From Lelliottia sp. WAP21 (lineage in GTDB: Bacteria > Pseudomonadota > Gammaproteobacteria > Enterobacterales > Enterobacteriaceae): a DNA stretch of 64,000 bases. The stretch lies in the NCBI RefSeq assembly GCF_020532665.2, contig NZ_JAIWPG020000008.1, forward strand, positions 62,001 to 126,000. Reading direction: 5' to 3'. Every line of letters begins with the position of its first letter. The stretch's first letter is position 1. The translations under genes were made by a program, and so were the position numbers. Below the pieces are notes generated by a model. The model saw nothing but the letters and a program-made list of their open reading frames with translations, did no database searches and was not told the DNA's origin. Below, piece after piece: positions 1 through 8,329 of the stretch.

Positions 1-945
1 CAGAGGCGAGGTCACGCGACAGGTTTCCTCTTCTGCCCTGAACGTTACGTCAGGGAAGGCTCGCCAGGAGGTGTTCATCTCCCGGCAATGACGCCAGGCC
101 AGAATGCCCGTTTCGGTACTGCCGTAAATTTCGTCCGGCCAGACGTTGAGCCAGTTATGGGTGGCAGAAATATCCTCCCAGGGCAGCACGCCGCCCGCTG
201 AGATCAGCATCTCAACCGGAGGGGCAGGCAGATCGGTATCGAGTCGTTTCAAAAACGCCGGGCTGCTGATAAACAGGTAGCGGCGGTTGTGCGGCAGCGC
301 CGCCAGCTGTTCAGGGTAAAGGAGCATGGCGGCGTTGAGCTCCAGACCTAACGCCATCGGTAAAAAGATGCGGAAGGTCAGGCCATAGAGATGCTGGGCC
401 ACCACAGAGGCCACGATGCTACAGTCCTTCAGCCGTTCCCCAAAGCAGGTGGCGAGCAGGGTGGCTTCGCGATCCAGGCTGGCGATGTGCTTGACCACCC
501 GGCGGGGTGCGCCCGTGGAACCGGAGGTAAAGAGTTCGATGACGCGCGAATCGTCAATGGCGGGCAAGGGCACAAACGCCGACGCTTCGCCCTGAGAGGC
601 GGTGACGACAATCAGCCGACCGGCGAAACCCAGCGTGCGATCGCTTACTATTCCGTCAAACAATCCGCGTTGTTCTTCCAGGAGCGAGACGCGGCTGTGG
701 CCGGGAATAACCGGCGTCTTCCCGGCATGGAGCGTGGCCAGCAGGGCGACAATAAAGAGATAGCTGTTTTCGAAGCACAATGCCCAGCGCTCCCCCTCCT
801 GCTGGCGCAGCGTATGCATCAGCAGGGTGACGTCGTGGCGTAACGCGCCCAGCGTCCAGGTGCGCTCGCCAAGCCAGGCAACGGGCGTATCCTCCGCGCG
901 CGGCGCATTAAGCCACTGGCTCAAAGGAAGGGGCGGTTTATTCAT
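1..945 (-). CDS. apeH: ApeH-type AMP-dependent acyl/aryl-ACP ligase of the aryl polyene cluster (3' part outside window)
   Basis: The reading frame is open from an ATG at 943-945 to the window edge, giving 315 residues without a stop, so the C-terminal half is missing. The translation carries the adenylate-forming P-loop signature ELFTSGSTGAPRRVVK near residue 200 and, further on, a Y-G-S-T-E-T-G motif typical of the AMP-binding superfamily. In the published aryl polyene clusters (ApeA-R naming) the gene at this position activates the aromatic starter acid and loads it on an acyl carrier protein. The start overlaps the stop of the upstream membrane-protein gene by three bases (ATGA), so translation is probably coupled. 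The family call is firm; the substrate is inferred from context. Confidence 0.85.
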   Translation of the reverse strand, partial: MNKPPLPLSQWLNAPRAEDTPVAWLGERTWTLGALRHDVTLLMHTLRQQEGERWALCFENSYLFIVALLATLHAGKTPVIPGHSRVSLLEEQRGLFDGIVSDRTLGFAGRLIVVTASQGEASAFVPLPAIDDSRVIELFTSGSTGAPRRVVKHIASLDREATLLATCFGERLKDCSIVASVVAQHLYGLTFRIFLPMALGLELNAAMLLYPEQLAALPHNRRYLFISSPAFLKRLDTDLPAPPVEMLISAGGVLPWEDISATHNWLNVWPDEIYGSTETGILAWRHCREMNTSWRAFPDVTFRAEEETCRVTSPL

Positions 946-1523
946 TCGGCATCTCTTTTTATCACCCGTTGGCGCACGAGCCACTCCGCCGCCATCAGCG
1001 ATCCCATCAGGAGGTAGGCGATCAAACCGTTCCACAGCGTCCAAAGCTGCATCTCGCCGTGGACGACGGTAAACCATGCAATGGCGCCATTAACGATAAA
1101 AAATCCACACCACACCTGGGTCACACGTCGCGTGTAATGCACTCCGGCAGAGGATAAATGGGGGTCGCGTATGCGCGCCAGACGTTCTACCAGCGGCATC
1201 GTTGTCCAGAGTGACCCGCCGAAAACGACCAGCATCACCAGGTTGACGACCACGGGATACAGCAACAGCCACTGATGGGCTTTTAACAGGTAGCTAGCTG
1301 CACAGAGTGTGATCCCGGCGAGCGCAACGCACTGAATGACATAACGCATCGGCCCGCGCAGGCGACGTGCCTGACGCAGACGTAAGACCAGCAGCAGCGC
1401 CATAAGCGGCAGCAGCCAGTGCAGGCTGTGATGCGTAAGACCAAAGCCGATGAGAACGGGCCAGGCAAGCAGCATTAATCCTGTCAGTAACGGGATCGCT
1501 GGAAACGTCCGTTCATTACGCAC
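942..1523 (-). CDS. apeG: ApeG-like polytopic membrane protein of the aryl polyene cluster (COG4648 type)
   Basis: This 193-residue protein starts with GTG and has about five or six hydrophobic segments, for example around residues 10-30, 34-48, 65-80, 85-105 and 135-175, separated by Arg-rich loops. I recognise it as the small membrane protein that sits between the second acyl carrier protein and the ligase in aryl polyene operons. Its biochemical role is not established as far as I know; a part in moving or anchoring the lipid-linked polyene in the inner membrane would fit. It begins five bases after the upstream carrier-protein stop and overlaps the ligase start, so it is embedded in the operon. 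Confidence 0.75.
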   Translation of the reverse strand: MRNERTFPAIPLLTGLMLLAWPVLIGFGLTHHSLHWLLPLMALLLVLRLRQARRLRGPMRYVIQCVALAGITLCAASYLLKAHQWLLLYPVVVNLVMLVVFGGSLWTTMPLVERLARIRDPHLSSAGVHYTRRVTQVWCGFFIVNGAIAWFTVVHGEMQLWTLWNGLIAYLLMGSLMAAEWLVRQRVIKRDAE

Positions 1524-1528
1524 GCGGT

Positions 1529-1780
1529 TTACTCGTCGTGCAGGAGCTGATCTACCGCATCCACCACATCCTGAACGGTGCGGACAGACTTGAAGGTTTC
1601 CGGTTTGATTTTTCTACCGGTTTTCTTCTGCAGGTGAACAACCATGTCTACGGCGTCGATGCTGTCCAGATCCAGGTCTTCATACAGGCGTGCCTCAGGG
1701 GTGATATCCTCAGGAGCGATTTCAAACAGCGTGATCAGAAGTTCGGAGACTTCCTGATAAAGGGTGTGTTTTTCTGTCAT
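1529..1780 (-). CDS. apeF: Acyl carrier protein ApeF of the aryl polyene cluster
   Basis: This 83-residue acidic protein has the phosphopantetheine attachment motif LDLDSIDAVDMV around residue 40 (Ser of DSID), followed by the usual recognition helix. It is one of two consecutive carrier proteins in this operon, as in characterised aryl polyene systems, where ApeE and ApeF carry the growing chain for the type II ketosynthases. It would need a phosphopantetheinyl transferase; in E. coli acpT lies next to this locus, so acpT may flank the far end of this cluster outside the window. It lies 13 bases after the ApeE stop. Confidence 0.88.
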   Translation of the reverse strand: MTEKHTLYQEVSELLITLFEIAPEDITPEARLYEDLDLDSIDAVDMVVHLQKKTGRKIKPETFKSVRTVQDVVDAVDQLLHDE

Positions 1781-1793
1781 AACGGGTCAATTC

Positions 1794-2054
1794 TCAGGCG
1801 CGTTGGGCATGGATAAAAGAGGCCAGCGTGGCAACGGAATAGAAGTGCTGGCGCATCTCTTCACTTTCCGCGGATAACACGACCCCGTACTGATTTTTTA
1901 CGGCCAGGCCCAGTTCCAGGGCATCGATAGAGTCGAGGCCCAGACCTTCCCCAAAAAGCGCCGCATCTGTGTCGATATCCTGCTCGGTCAGTTCGTCCAG
2001 ATTGAGCGTTGAGATAATAAGATTTTTAATTTCAAGATAAAGCGCTTGCATCAT
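1794..2054 (-). CDS. apeE: Acyl carrier protein ApeE of the aryl polyene cluster
   Basis: This 86-residue protein has the carrier motif GLGLDSIDALELGL near residue 40 with the modifiable Ser. Two ATG codons are adjacent (2054 and 2051); an AGGA four bases before the first suits the second slightly better, so the start is uncertain by one codon. The gene overlaps the 3' end of the acyltransferase gene by about 20 bases, pointing to translational coupling. Having two dissimilar carrier proteins side by side is characteristic of aryl polyene clusters rather than of ordinary fatty-acid genes. Confidence 0.88.
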   Translation of the reverse strand: MMQALYLEIKNLIISTLNLDELTEQDIDTDAALFGEGLGLDSIDALELGLAVKNQYGVVLSAESEEMRQHFYSVATLASFIHAQRA

Positions 2055-2847
2055 TAATTCCTGACAAAGAGTGAAGGCCTGATGTTAATCGATGCTGCAA
2101 ATGCCGGTTTAACTGTCTTGCCGCCAGGGCCGGTTCTTGTTGGTGTGCATCGTAAAAATCATGAATCTGCACGCGGTCGTACACATTCACGGTAAAAATG
2201 GGTTTTTTCGGCGGTATATCGTACCACTGACTATTTTTATCCAGCAGATGTTCACTGCAATGAATGATCACCAGCCGCATATCACACTGGCAGCGCACGG
2301 CAATATTCGCCGCGCCGCGCTGCAAAGTGATGGCTTCGCCGCTACGGGTGCGGGTGCCCTCAGGGAAAATTAACAGCGTGTCCCCCTGCGCCAGGCGTTG
2401 CTGGCTGGCGGCCAGTAGCGTTTCTGCTTCACTGTTGACCAGATAATCTGCCGCGCGGATCACCCCACTGACGAAAGGATTACGCAGGAGGGCGCTTTTA
2501 ACCAGACAGTCCGTATCGGGCATCACAGAGGCGAGAATCACGTAGTCAATGAGCGTCGGATGGTTAGCAATGACCAGGCAGCCGCGTTCGCCGCGCAGCG
2601 CATCAAGATTCTGGATGCGGTAATCCAGTACGCCCAGCCAGCGGGTCACACCAAGGAAGAGTCGGAAGCTGGCGGAGATGCTGCGGCGCGCCAGACGGCG
2701 ACGTTTGATGCGATCGCGTTGAACAATCGGCAGCAGGTTGAACCAGACCAACGACAGCAGCAGCCCGCCTGCGCCAAATAGTGCAAAGCAGAATCCAGTC
2801 ATGACCAGACGCCATAACCGATTAAGAGAGGCAGCGATCTTGCTCAT
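2032..2847 (-). CDS. apeD: ApeD-like lysophospholipid acyltransferase (PlsC family)
   Basis: The protein (271 residues from ATG 2847) has an N-terminal hydrophobic segment at about residues 12-40, then the acyltransferase motif NHPTLID (HX4D) and the second motif FPEGTRTRSG. This family moves acyl groups onto phospholipid or related acceptors at the inner membrane. In aryl polyene clusters it is thought to attach the polyene acid to its membrane lipid or glycolipid anchor; this is inferred. I chose ATG 2847 because it overlaps the upstream stop as ATGA; an in-frame ATG at 2859 has no visible ribosome binding site. Confidence 0.83.
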   Translation of the reverse strand: MSKIAASLNRLWRLVMTGFCFALFGAGGLLLSLVWFNLLPIVQRDRIKRRRLARRSISASFRLFLGVTRWLGVLDYRIQNLDALRGERGCLVIANHPTLIDYVILASVMPDTDCLVKSALLRNPFVSGVIRAADYLVNSEAETLLAASQQRLAQGDTLLIFPEGTRTRSGEAITLQRGAANIAVRCQCDMRLVIIHCSEHLLDKNSQWYDIPPKKPIFTVNVYDRVQIHDFYDAHQQEPALAARQLNRHLQHRLTSGLHSLSGINDASALS

Positions 2848-3566
2848 CTCCGCGTCCATTGCCAGAGCAGCCGTTCGCCGGGAATGGCAAAGGAGGATGC
2901 GTCACTCAGATAGTGGCGCAGGAACATCAGGCCTGATGGCAGAGAATGTTCCTTGCCGTCGCTGCCCGGGCGGGTTTCGCAGCGCAGGGTATCGCCTGCC
3001 TCAATTACCAGCGCCAGCGCATAGGGCCACGTCGGCAGGGATGGCGGAAGGTAAGGATGATAAAACGCAGGCAGCGCGCCATCAAAATCCACCAGCAACA
3101 CGCGGGAATACCCGGCCTGTAGCAACGTCATGACCTCAATGAGGCCTTGCTGAAAGGTCTCCATCCCGGCGGAAATCGACGAGGAGACAATCGGCTGCCG
3201 TGCGGCGATGGTGAGATTGCCGACCGCGGAATTATGCACTGACATCGCGAAATCGGTAGGAGAAACGTCCTGCTCCGTCGCCAGCGCGTGCAGAATGCGG
3301 TAATTACGCTCCAGCTCGCCGTGTCGACTGGAATAGACAACGGCGTCGATGGTCTGCTTACGCAGCATCGCCAGACCGCAATCCACTGCCAGTTTACTGC
3401 CGGAGTTCAGACGTCGCGCGGTCATCATCGGCAGGTCAGTCAGCGTAGCCAGCGGGGCAGCAGGGTCGATGGTCTGATCTTGACGTGACCACGCCTGCCA
3501 CTGAAGGGCATCACTGAGGCCGGGTGCTCGGGCCTGCCAGTCGACAATGTTGAATGCAAATTTCAT
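2844..3566 (-). CDS. apeC: ApeC-like chain-length factor / beta-ketoacyl synthase N-terminal domain protein
   Basis: This 240-residue protein is shorter than a complete ketosynthase and I see no catalytic Cys-containing nucleophile elbow; the corresponding stretch reads SSISAGMETFQQG. That pattern fits the chain-length-factor partner that pairs with the ketosynthase ApeO in characterised aryl polyene systems. ATG at 3564-3566 (MKFAFNIVDW...) is preferred over an in-frame ATG at 3587 because homologues I recall begin with MKFAFN. It is now the first intact gene of the operon in this window, just after a decayed methyltransferase gene on the same strand. Function is by family and context. Confidence 0.8.
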   Translation of the reverse strand: MKFAFNIVDWQARAPGLSDALQWQAWSRQDQTIDPAAPLATLTDLPMMTARRLNSGSKLAVDCGLAMLRKQTIDAVVYSSRHGELERNYRILHALATEQDVSPTDFAMSVHNSAVGNLTIAARQPIVSSSISAGMETFQQGLIEVMTLLQAGYSRVLLVDFDGALPAFYHPYLPPSLPTWPYALALVIEAGDTLRCETRPGSDGKEHSLPSGLMFLRHYLSDASSFAIPGERLLWQWTRR

Positions 3567-3590
3567 CTGCGCGCGTCCGCGATACATCCG

Positions 3591-3945
3591 TCATCAAGTG
3601 GCGAATAACGTCGCCAGGGGGGTTAAGCGTTTATTAAAGTATGCGGCTTCACATTTCTGTGCATCCCGGAACAGCTCAATAATGCACAGTCGGGCACCCG
3701 GTATCCGCCTCGCCCGGGAACGGGGTGTCGCTAAGCATATCGACAGCATGGAACCCAATGCGATGAGATAAACCTGCTTTTGCGATATTTTCCTTCGCCA
3801 GCGCGATGTGCGGGGGCACGTCCAGAAGCGTCACCGCGTCGTTTTCATCATAATGACAACAGCGCATAGCCCATTGACCTGTATTGCCGCCCACATCGTA
3901 CAATTTTGTCGGCGAGCTTGCGAATATATATGGCGGGGCGGCGTC
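3591..3945 (-). pseudogene. Remnant of aryl polyene cluster SAM-dependent methyltransferase
   Basis: Reading the minus strand from about 3945, one frame gives PYIFASSPTKLYDVGGNTGQ, a Rossmann SAM-binding motif (DVGGNTG), then TLLDVPPHIALAKENI and FPGEADT. Just after ADT it reaches a stop at about 3678. The next piece of the family, ARLCIIELFRDAQKCEAAYF, appears in a different frame from about 3695 downwards and runs to a stop near 3591. The helix and strand normally lying between these two pieces are missing. So the gene has an internal deletion with a frameshift, and its N-terminal part cannot be traced upstream. The 5' boundary is approximate. In related clusters this is the first gene and is expected to methylate the aromatic head group; here it cannot be functional. 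Confidence 0.78.
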
Positions 3946-4117
3946 ATAAGCGGCGGCTAATATGTGACTTATTAATGATTTGGCACATCCGGAAATTTAG
4001 AATTGTGCTCAGTGTTCAGAAATGAAAACAATAAAAAATCGATTTTAAAAATCAGCGAAATAATAAAGGCCTGATACTCTGTCACCTCCCCTGACGGGAA
4101 GGTGACAGAGGACGTTA

Positions 4118-5167
4118 TTAACCGGGAAGCCGGCTTTTGGGTCGGCCCGGGCCAAGCAAAATCGCCAGCTTGCTGCCGCCTTTAGTGGTCTCCATCCAGA
4201 TTTTGCAGACGCTGGTCAGCGGCACGGAAAGCAACATGCCGACGGGCCCCAGTAACCATCCCCAGACCAGCAACGACAGGAAGACCACCATTGTCGACAT
4301 ACCCAGGCGGTGCCCCATCATGCGTGGCTCGACAATATTCCCCAGCACCATATGCACCACGAGGAACAGCGCCCCCACCAGCATACATTCGTAGATACCA
4401 TTAAACAGGAACGCCTGAATCATCGGCGGCACGGCTGAAAGGACGGCACCGATGTTGGGAACATAGTTCAGTAAGAAGGCCAGCACGCCCCACATCAGCG
4501 CAAACTGTACGCCCATCAGCGTCAGGCCCAGCCAGATGATCACCCCGGTCCAGAGGCTCAGCAATGTTTTGAGCGCCAGATATTTGGTCACGCCTTTTAA
4601 CGCGCGGTGCAGGCCCGCAATATGGATTTGCGGATTATTCAGCGAAAAACGCAGCTTATAGGGCACGTGGCGAACTTCAAACAGCATAAAGACGACCGTC
4701 ATCACCAGCAGTAACACGCTGGCCATCGCCCCGGAGAGACCCGTCATCAGCGTCGTAGCGAAGGTCATCACTTTTTCAGAATCCATTCTCCGCAACATTC
4801 TTTCCGGAGAAATATGCAGATTCAGGAAGGGTAACATCTCCTGCAGATCGATGATTTTGCGCGTCAGTTCCTTATTGTATTTTGGCAGCATGGTAGAGAA
4901 TTCACTCAGAGACGCGGCCAGTACGCCCACCAATGCCGTCAGCACGACCAGCATCACCATCACCACAATGGTAATAGCCACGGGCCTTTTAATTCCCCGA
5001 CGAATAAACCAGGTGACAAGCGGGTTGAGAACAATGGCAAAAAAGAGCGCCAGTAAAAGCTGAACAATGATGTCGGCTGCCGCATGAATACCGGCAAGGA
5101 TCACCACCAGACAGGCGAGTTTGAGCAGAATGTGTAGACCCGCTTTGTCGGGCTGAGTGGCTTTCAT
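4118..5167 (-). CDS. yhhT: AI-2E family transporter YhhT
   Basis: This 349-residue polytopic membrane protein has paired N-terminal helices (residues 12-45), a helix around 62-85, a long amphipathic middle region with conserved SPERMLRRM, and a C-terminal block of about five helices containing NYVPNIGAVLSAVPP, the hallmark of the AI-2E/PerM family. The E. coli homologue lies next to yhhS and acpT. It is divergent from yhhS with 142 bases between the starts. Transport substrate is unknown to me. Downstream of its stop (4081-4106) there is a GTCACCT/AGGTGAC hairpin that could act as a weak terminator. Confidence 0.9.
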   Translation of the reverse strand: MKATQPDKAGLHILLKLACLVVILAGIHAAADIIVQLLLALFFAIVLNPLVTWFIRRGIKRPVAITIVVMVMLVVLTALVGVLAASLSEFSTMLPKYNKELTRKIIDLQEMLPFLNLHISPERMLRRMDSEKVMTFATTLMTGLSGAMASVLLLVMTVVFMLFEVRHVPYKLRFSLNNPQIHIAGLHRALKGVTKYLALKTLLSLWTGVIIWLGLTLMGVQFALMWGVLAFLLNYVPNIGAVLSAVPPMIQAFLFNGIYECMLVGALFLVVHMVLGNIVEPRMMGHRLGMSTMVVFLSLLVWGWLLGPVGMLLSVPLTSVCKIWMETTKGGSKLAILLGPGRPKSRLPG

Positions 5168-5309
5168 ACGAATTCCTTTTGTTGTGTGGCCTTAAGTGTA
5201 GTGTGCCGGCAGCCTGCCGTCTGGGTTGATAATCTGAAAGTCTGTGCTGATTTTCATCCCCTGACATGGTAATAGTGAAACACTGTTGTAAAAATCCAGG
5301 TAGAACCTC

Positions 5310-6524
5310 ATGTCCGTACCCGACGCCGAACCGGCGCTCAGTGGATTGCGCCTTAATCTGCGCATTGTCTCCGTCGTCATGTTTAACTTTGCCAGCTACC
5401 TCACGATTGGTCTTCCCCTGGCGGTATTGCCGGGCTATGTCCATGACGTGATGGGATACAGCGCCTTCTGGGCAGGGCTGGTGATCAGCCTGCAATATTT
5501 CGCCACCTTGCTAAGCCGTCCACAATCCGGGCGTTATGCGGATCTGTTTGGGCCAAAAAGCATCGTTGTCGTCGGGCTATGCGGCTGCTTCTTAAGCGGC
5601 CTGAGCTATCTGATGGCCGCTGAGACAAGCGAATGGCCGGCGATGAGCCTGCTGCTGCTCTGTCTGGGCCGGGTGATTTTGGGCATCGGGCAGAGCCTGG
5701 CGGGAACCGGATCGACACTGTGGGGCGTGGGCGTCGTGGGCGCGCCCCATATCGGACGGGTGATTTCCTGGAATGGTATTGTGACTTACGGGGCGATGGC
5801 GCTGGGGGCACCGCTTGGCGTGGTCTGTTATGCCTGGGGCGGGCTACACGGGCTGGCGATAACCATTATGATCGTGGCGCTTCTGGCCATTTTGCTTGCC
5901 CTGCCGCGGCCAAAAGTGAAAGCCAGCAAAGGTAAGCCTTTGCCGTTTCGCGCGGTCCTGGGGCGCGTCTGGCCGTACGGCATGGCGCTCGCGCTGGCCT
6001 CGGCGGGCTTCGGGGTTATCGCGACGTTCATCACCTTGTTCTACGATGCCAAAGGCTGGGATGGCGCCGCCTTTGCGCTCACGCTCTTTAGCTGCGCGTT
6101 TGTGGGCGCACGCTTACTTTTCCCTAACGGCATCAACCGTCTGGGTGGATTAAACGTGGCGATGATCTGTTTTGCCGTGGAGATTGTCGGCCTGCTCGTC
6201 ACCGGCCTGGCTTATGCGCCGTGGATGGCAAAGGCGGGCGTGTTCCTGGCGGGAGCCGGGTTCTCGCTGGTTTTCCCGGCGCTTGGCGTGGTGGCGGTCA
6301 AGGCGGTGCCGCAGCAAAATCAGGGATCGGCGCTGGCCACCTATACGGTGTTTATGGATATGTCGTTAGGTATCACCGGGCCGCTGGCAGGGCTGGTTAT
6401 GGCATGGGCGGGTGTGCCGGTGATTTATCTGGCGGCGGCGGGGCTGGTGGCGGTGGCGTTACTCCTGACCTGGCGTTTAAAAAAACGGCCCCCGACGCAA
6501 GCGACGGAGGCCGTGTCACCATGA
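5310..6524 (+). CDS. yhhS: Major facilitator superfamily transporter YhhS
   Basis: This 404-residue protein has twelve predicted membrane helices in two halves. The loop after helix 2 reads RPQSGRYADLFGPK, the MFS motif-A region (usual form GxLaDrxGrk). Length and sequence match E. coli YhhS, a drug-efflux-like MFS protein whose natural substrate I do not know. It starts with ATG after the AGG of AGGTAGAACCTC. Its stop lies only six bases from the convergent dcrB stop, so the two mRNAs must overlap or terminate within each other's coding region; no terminator is visible between them. Confidence 0.9.
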   Translation: MSVPDAEPALSGLRLNLRIVSVVMFNFASYLTIGLPLAVLPGYVHDVMGYSAFWAGLVISLQYFATLLSRPQSGRYADLFGPKSIVVVGLCGCFLSGLSYLMAAETSEWPAMSLLLLCLGRVILGIGQSLAGTGSTLWGVGVVGAPHIGRVISWNGIVTYGAMALGAPLGVVCYAWGGLHGLAITIMIVALLAILLALPRPKVKASKGKPLPFRAVLGRVWPYGMALALASAGFGVIATFITLFYDAKGWDGAAFALTLFSCAFVGARLLFPNGINRLGGLNVAMICFAVEIVGLLVTGLAYAPWMAKAGVFLAGAGFSLVFPALGVVAVKAVPQQNQGSALATYTVFMDMSLGITGPLAGLVMAWAGVPVIYLAAAGLVAVALLLTWRLKKRPPTQATEAVSP

Positions 6525-6530
6525 CCGAAA

Positions 6531-7088
6531 TTACTGGATCACGAGGGTGTTAATGATGTTCTCTGCAGTTGACTGCGCTTTCTGCTGATCGTCCGCAGGC
6601 AGCGTGATTTGCAGGGTCAGCAGTTTGTTATCCACTTTACCCAGCACAACAGACGAGTACGCGGTCTGGCCTTTGGCGGAGATAATGCTGTCCAGCTGTT
6701 GCAGGGTGTGGCCCTTCAGTTCGATAGCTTTGTTGGTCACGACCTGCAGCTGCGGGTCACGGCTGCGCTGTTGATCTTCAAGACGCTTCGCCAGCACGCC
6801 CAGCTCCTCGGTGGAGTCGTCGCCGACGATCACAATTACCGCTTTCTGCCCCGTCGCATCGGAATAGACGTGCATATTGTTAGCCTGAGTGCCCAGCTTA
6901 CCGCTCTGGTCGGTCATATCCGCCGGCAGAGAGAAGCTGAGTTTGCCATCCATCAGATTGACGGGCTGACCGGTCGCATTGCTTTCAGCAGAGGCGCCCT
7001 GAGCAGGTGTTTTTGTATCGCTGTTATCACACGCGGCAAGCCCCACGACCAGCAGGCCAATCCCGACATATTTAACCAGATTGCGCAT
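6531..7088 (-). CDS. dcrB: Inner-membrane-associated lipoprotein DcrB
   Basis: The 185-residue product starts [11 protein letters not shown] and has a lipoprotein signal ending LVVGLAAC, so Cys about residue 20 is the expected lipidation site. The rest closely follows E. coli DcrB ([40 protein letters not shown]), a periplasm-facing lipoprotein needed for some phage infections and for envelope integrity in strains with defective lipoprotein maturation. An in-frame ATG exists 54 bases further upstream, but the lipobox position decides for 7088. It follows yhhQ on the same strand after 72 bases and is probably cotranscribed. Confidence 0.94.
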   Translation of the reverse strand: MRNLVKYVGIGLLVVGLAACDNSDTKTPAQGASAESNATGQPVNLMDGKLSFSLPADMTDQSGKLGTQANNMHVYSDATGQKAVIVIVGDDSTEELGVLAKRLEDQQRSRDPQLQVVTNKAIELKGHTLQQLDSIISAKGQTAYSSVVLGKVDNKLLTLQITLPADDQQKAQSTAENIINTLVIQ

Positions 7089-7160
7089 TGACATCTTCCT
7101 TTCGATAAACGGCCATAACGGCTCATTCATCCATCTTATCACAACTGATAAGGCGAACCC

Positions 7161-7826
7161 TTAACCTGCCTGCAATGCCGAGATTTCAGATTTATCTGCG
7201 AGTCTTTTCAGCAACATATTCAGCAGTACGCCATACATGGGCAGGAAGAAGACAATGCTGATCAGCACCTTGAAGCAGTAATCCACCAGCGCGATTTCCA
7301 TCCAGTGTTCGGCCATAAAGGCATCCGGACTGCGCCAGAAGGCGATAAAGAAGAAGGCCAGCGTATCGCTGATGTTGCCAAACAGCGTCGACGCGGTGGG
7401 GGCCATCCACCAGCGATGGTTCTGCCGCAGACGGTTGAAAACGTGCACATCCAGGATCTGTCCCAGCGCATAGGCCATAAAACTGGCGGCAGCGATACGG
7501 GCGACAAAGAGGTTAAAGCTCAGTAGCGCTTCAAAGCCCTGCCAGCTTCCCATGTAGAACAAGGAAGAGATCACGTAAGAGATGAACAACGCGGGCATCA
7601 TCACGGCAAAGATAATGCGACGGGCCAGCGGCGCGCCAAAAATGCGCACGGTCAGATCGGTTGCCAGGAAGATAAAGGGAAAGCTAAACGCGCCCCAGGT
7701 CGTGTGGAAACCGAAAATAGAGATCGGTAACTGCACCAGGTAATTACTGGAGGTGATCACCAGCAAATGGAAAAGCGAAAGCCAGAACAACGCTTTTACG
7801 CGCTGCGATTGAGAAAACGACGTCAT
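7161..7826 (-). CDS. yhhQ: Queuosine precursor transporter YhhQ (VUT family)
   Basis: This 221-residue membrane protein has about six helices and the family's conserved stretch FPFIFLATDLTVRIFGAPLARR near residues 48-70. E. coli YhhQ imports queuosine precursors preQ0 and preQ1 for tRNA modification. The gene is divergent from tusA, so two tRNA-modification genes (queuosine import and the 2-thiouridine sulfur carrier) share one intergenic region. I looked for a preQ1 riboswitch in the leader (7827-7990) and did not recognise one. Start ATG at 7824-7826. Confidence 0.93.
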   Translation of the reverse strand: MTSFSQSQRVKALFWLSLFHLLVITSSNYLVQLPISIFGFHTTWGAFSFPFIFLATDLTVRIFGAPLARRIIFAVMMPALFISYVISSLFYMGSWQGFEALLSFNLFVARIAAASFMAYALGQILDVHVFNRLRQNHRWWMAPTASTLFGNISDTLAFFFIAFWRSPDAFMAEHWMEIALVDYCFKVLISIVFFLPMYGVLLNMLLKRLADKSEISALQAG

Positions 7827-7990
7827 ATTGTGACCTTTTTAAATGTTGGGGTGAGGGAACCCAATATGAACCTGGCCTGTAAGGCGATTTTATTTGCCCT
7901 GCTTAACGGACCCGATTCAGAAAACGGCTGCATGATACTGCTTTCATCATGCTTTGCAATGGTTGATTTTCACGCAATCGTTAACCTGGT

Positions 7991-8018
7991 TTGCATTGCC
8001 GACGCCGGGGCGTAAACT
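7991..8018 (+). promoter_or_regulatory. Probable tusA sigma-70 promoter
   Basis: A -35 element TTGCAT (7991-7996) and a -10 element TAAACT (8013-8018) are separated by 16 bases and end 31 bases before the tusA start codon. This is by pattern only. Confidence 0.55.
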
Positions 8019-8049
8019 ACAGCCGATTTTTGACATGAACGAGAAGACA

Positions 8050-8292
8050 ATGACCGACCTGTTCTCCAGCCCAGACCACACCCTTGATGCGCAGGGCCTG
8101 CGTTGCCCCGAGCCCGTCATGATGGTGCGCAAAACCGTGCGCAACATGCAAACGGGCGAAACGCTGCTGATTATTGCCGACGATCCGGCAACCACGCGCG
8201 ATATCCCCGGTTTTTGCACCTTTATGGAACATGATCTGGTGGCGCAAGAGACGGCGGGGCTGCCGTATCGGTATTTGATTCGTAAGGGTTAG
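8050..8292 (+). CDS. tusA: Sulfurtransferase TusA
   Basis: This 80-residue protein is nearly identical to E. coli TusA (SirA/YhhP). The active cysteine is in [10 protein letters not shown] (Cys19). TusA takes persulfide sulfur from IscS and passes it to TusBCD-TusE-MnmA for 2-thiolation of tRNA wobble uridine, and it also affects molybdenum cofactor and other sulfur pathways. ATG 8050 is chosen over upstream in-frame codons because it gives the known N-terminus [10 protein letters not shown] and lies downstream of a plausible promoter. Confidence 0.96.
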   Translation: MTDLFSSPDHTLDAQGLRCPEPVMMVRKTVRNMQTGETLLIIADDPATTRDIPGFCTFMEHDLVAQETAGLPYRYLIRKG

Positions 8293-8329
8293 GTTTTCTC
8301 ACTTTTCAACAGGCAAAGGAATGCTGTAA

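Noticed and set aside
391..843. 150-codon plus-strand frame at the left end
   Set aside because: Antisense to the ApeH ligase, whose frame has clear adenylation motifs.
7827..7990. Possible preQ1 riboswitch ahead of yhhQ
   Set aside because: I could not find the conserved aptamer core or a fitting hairpin near the start codon; the stretch looks like an ordinary leader.
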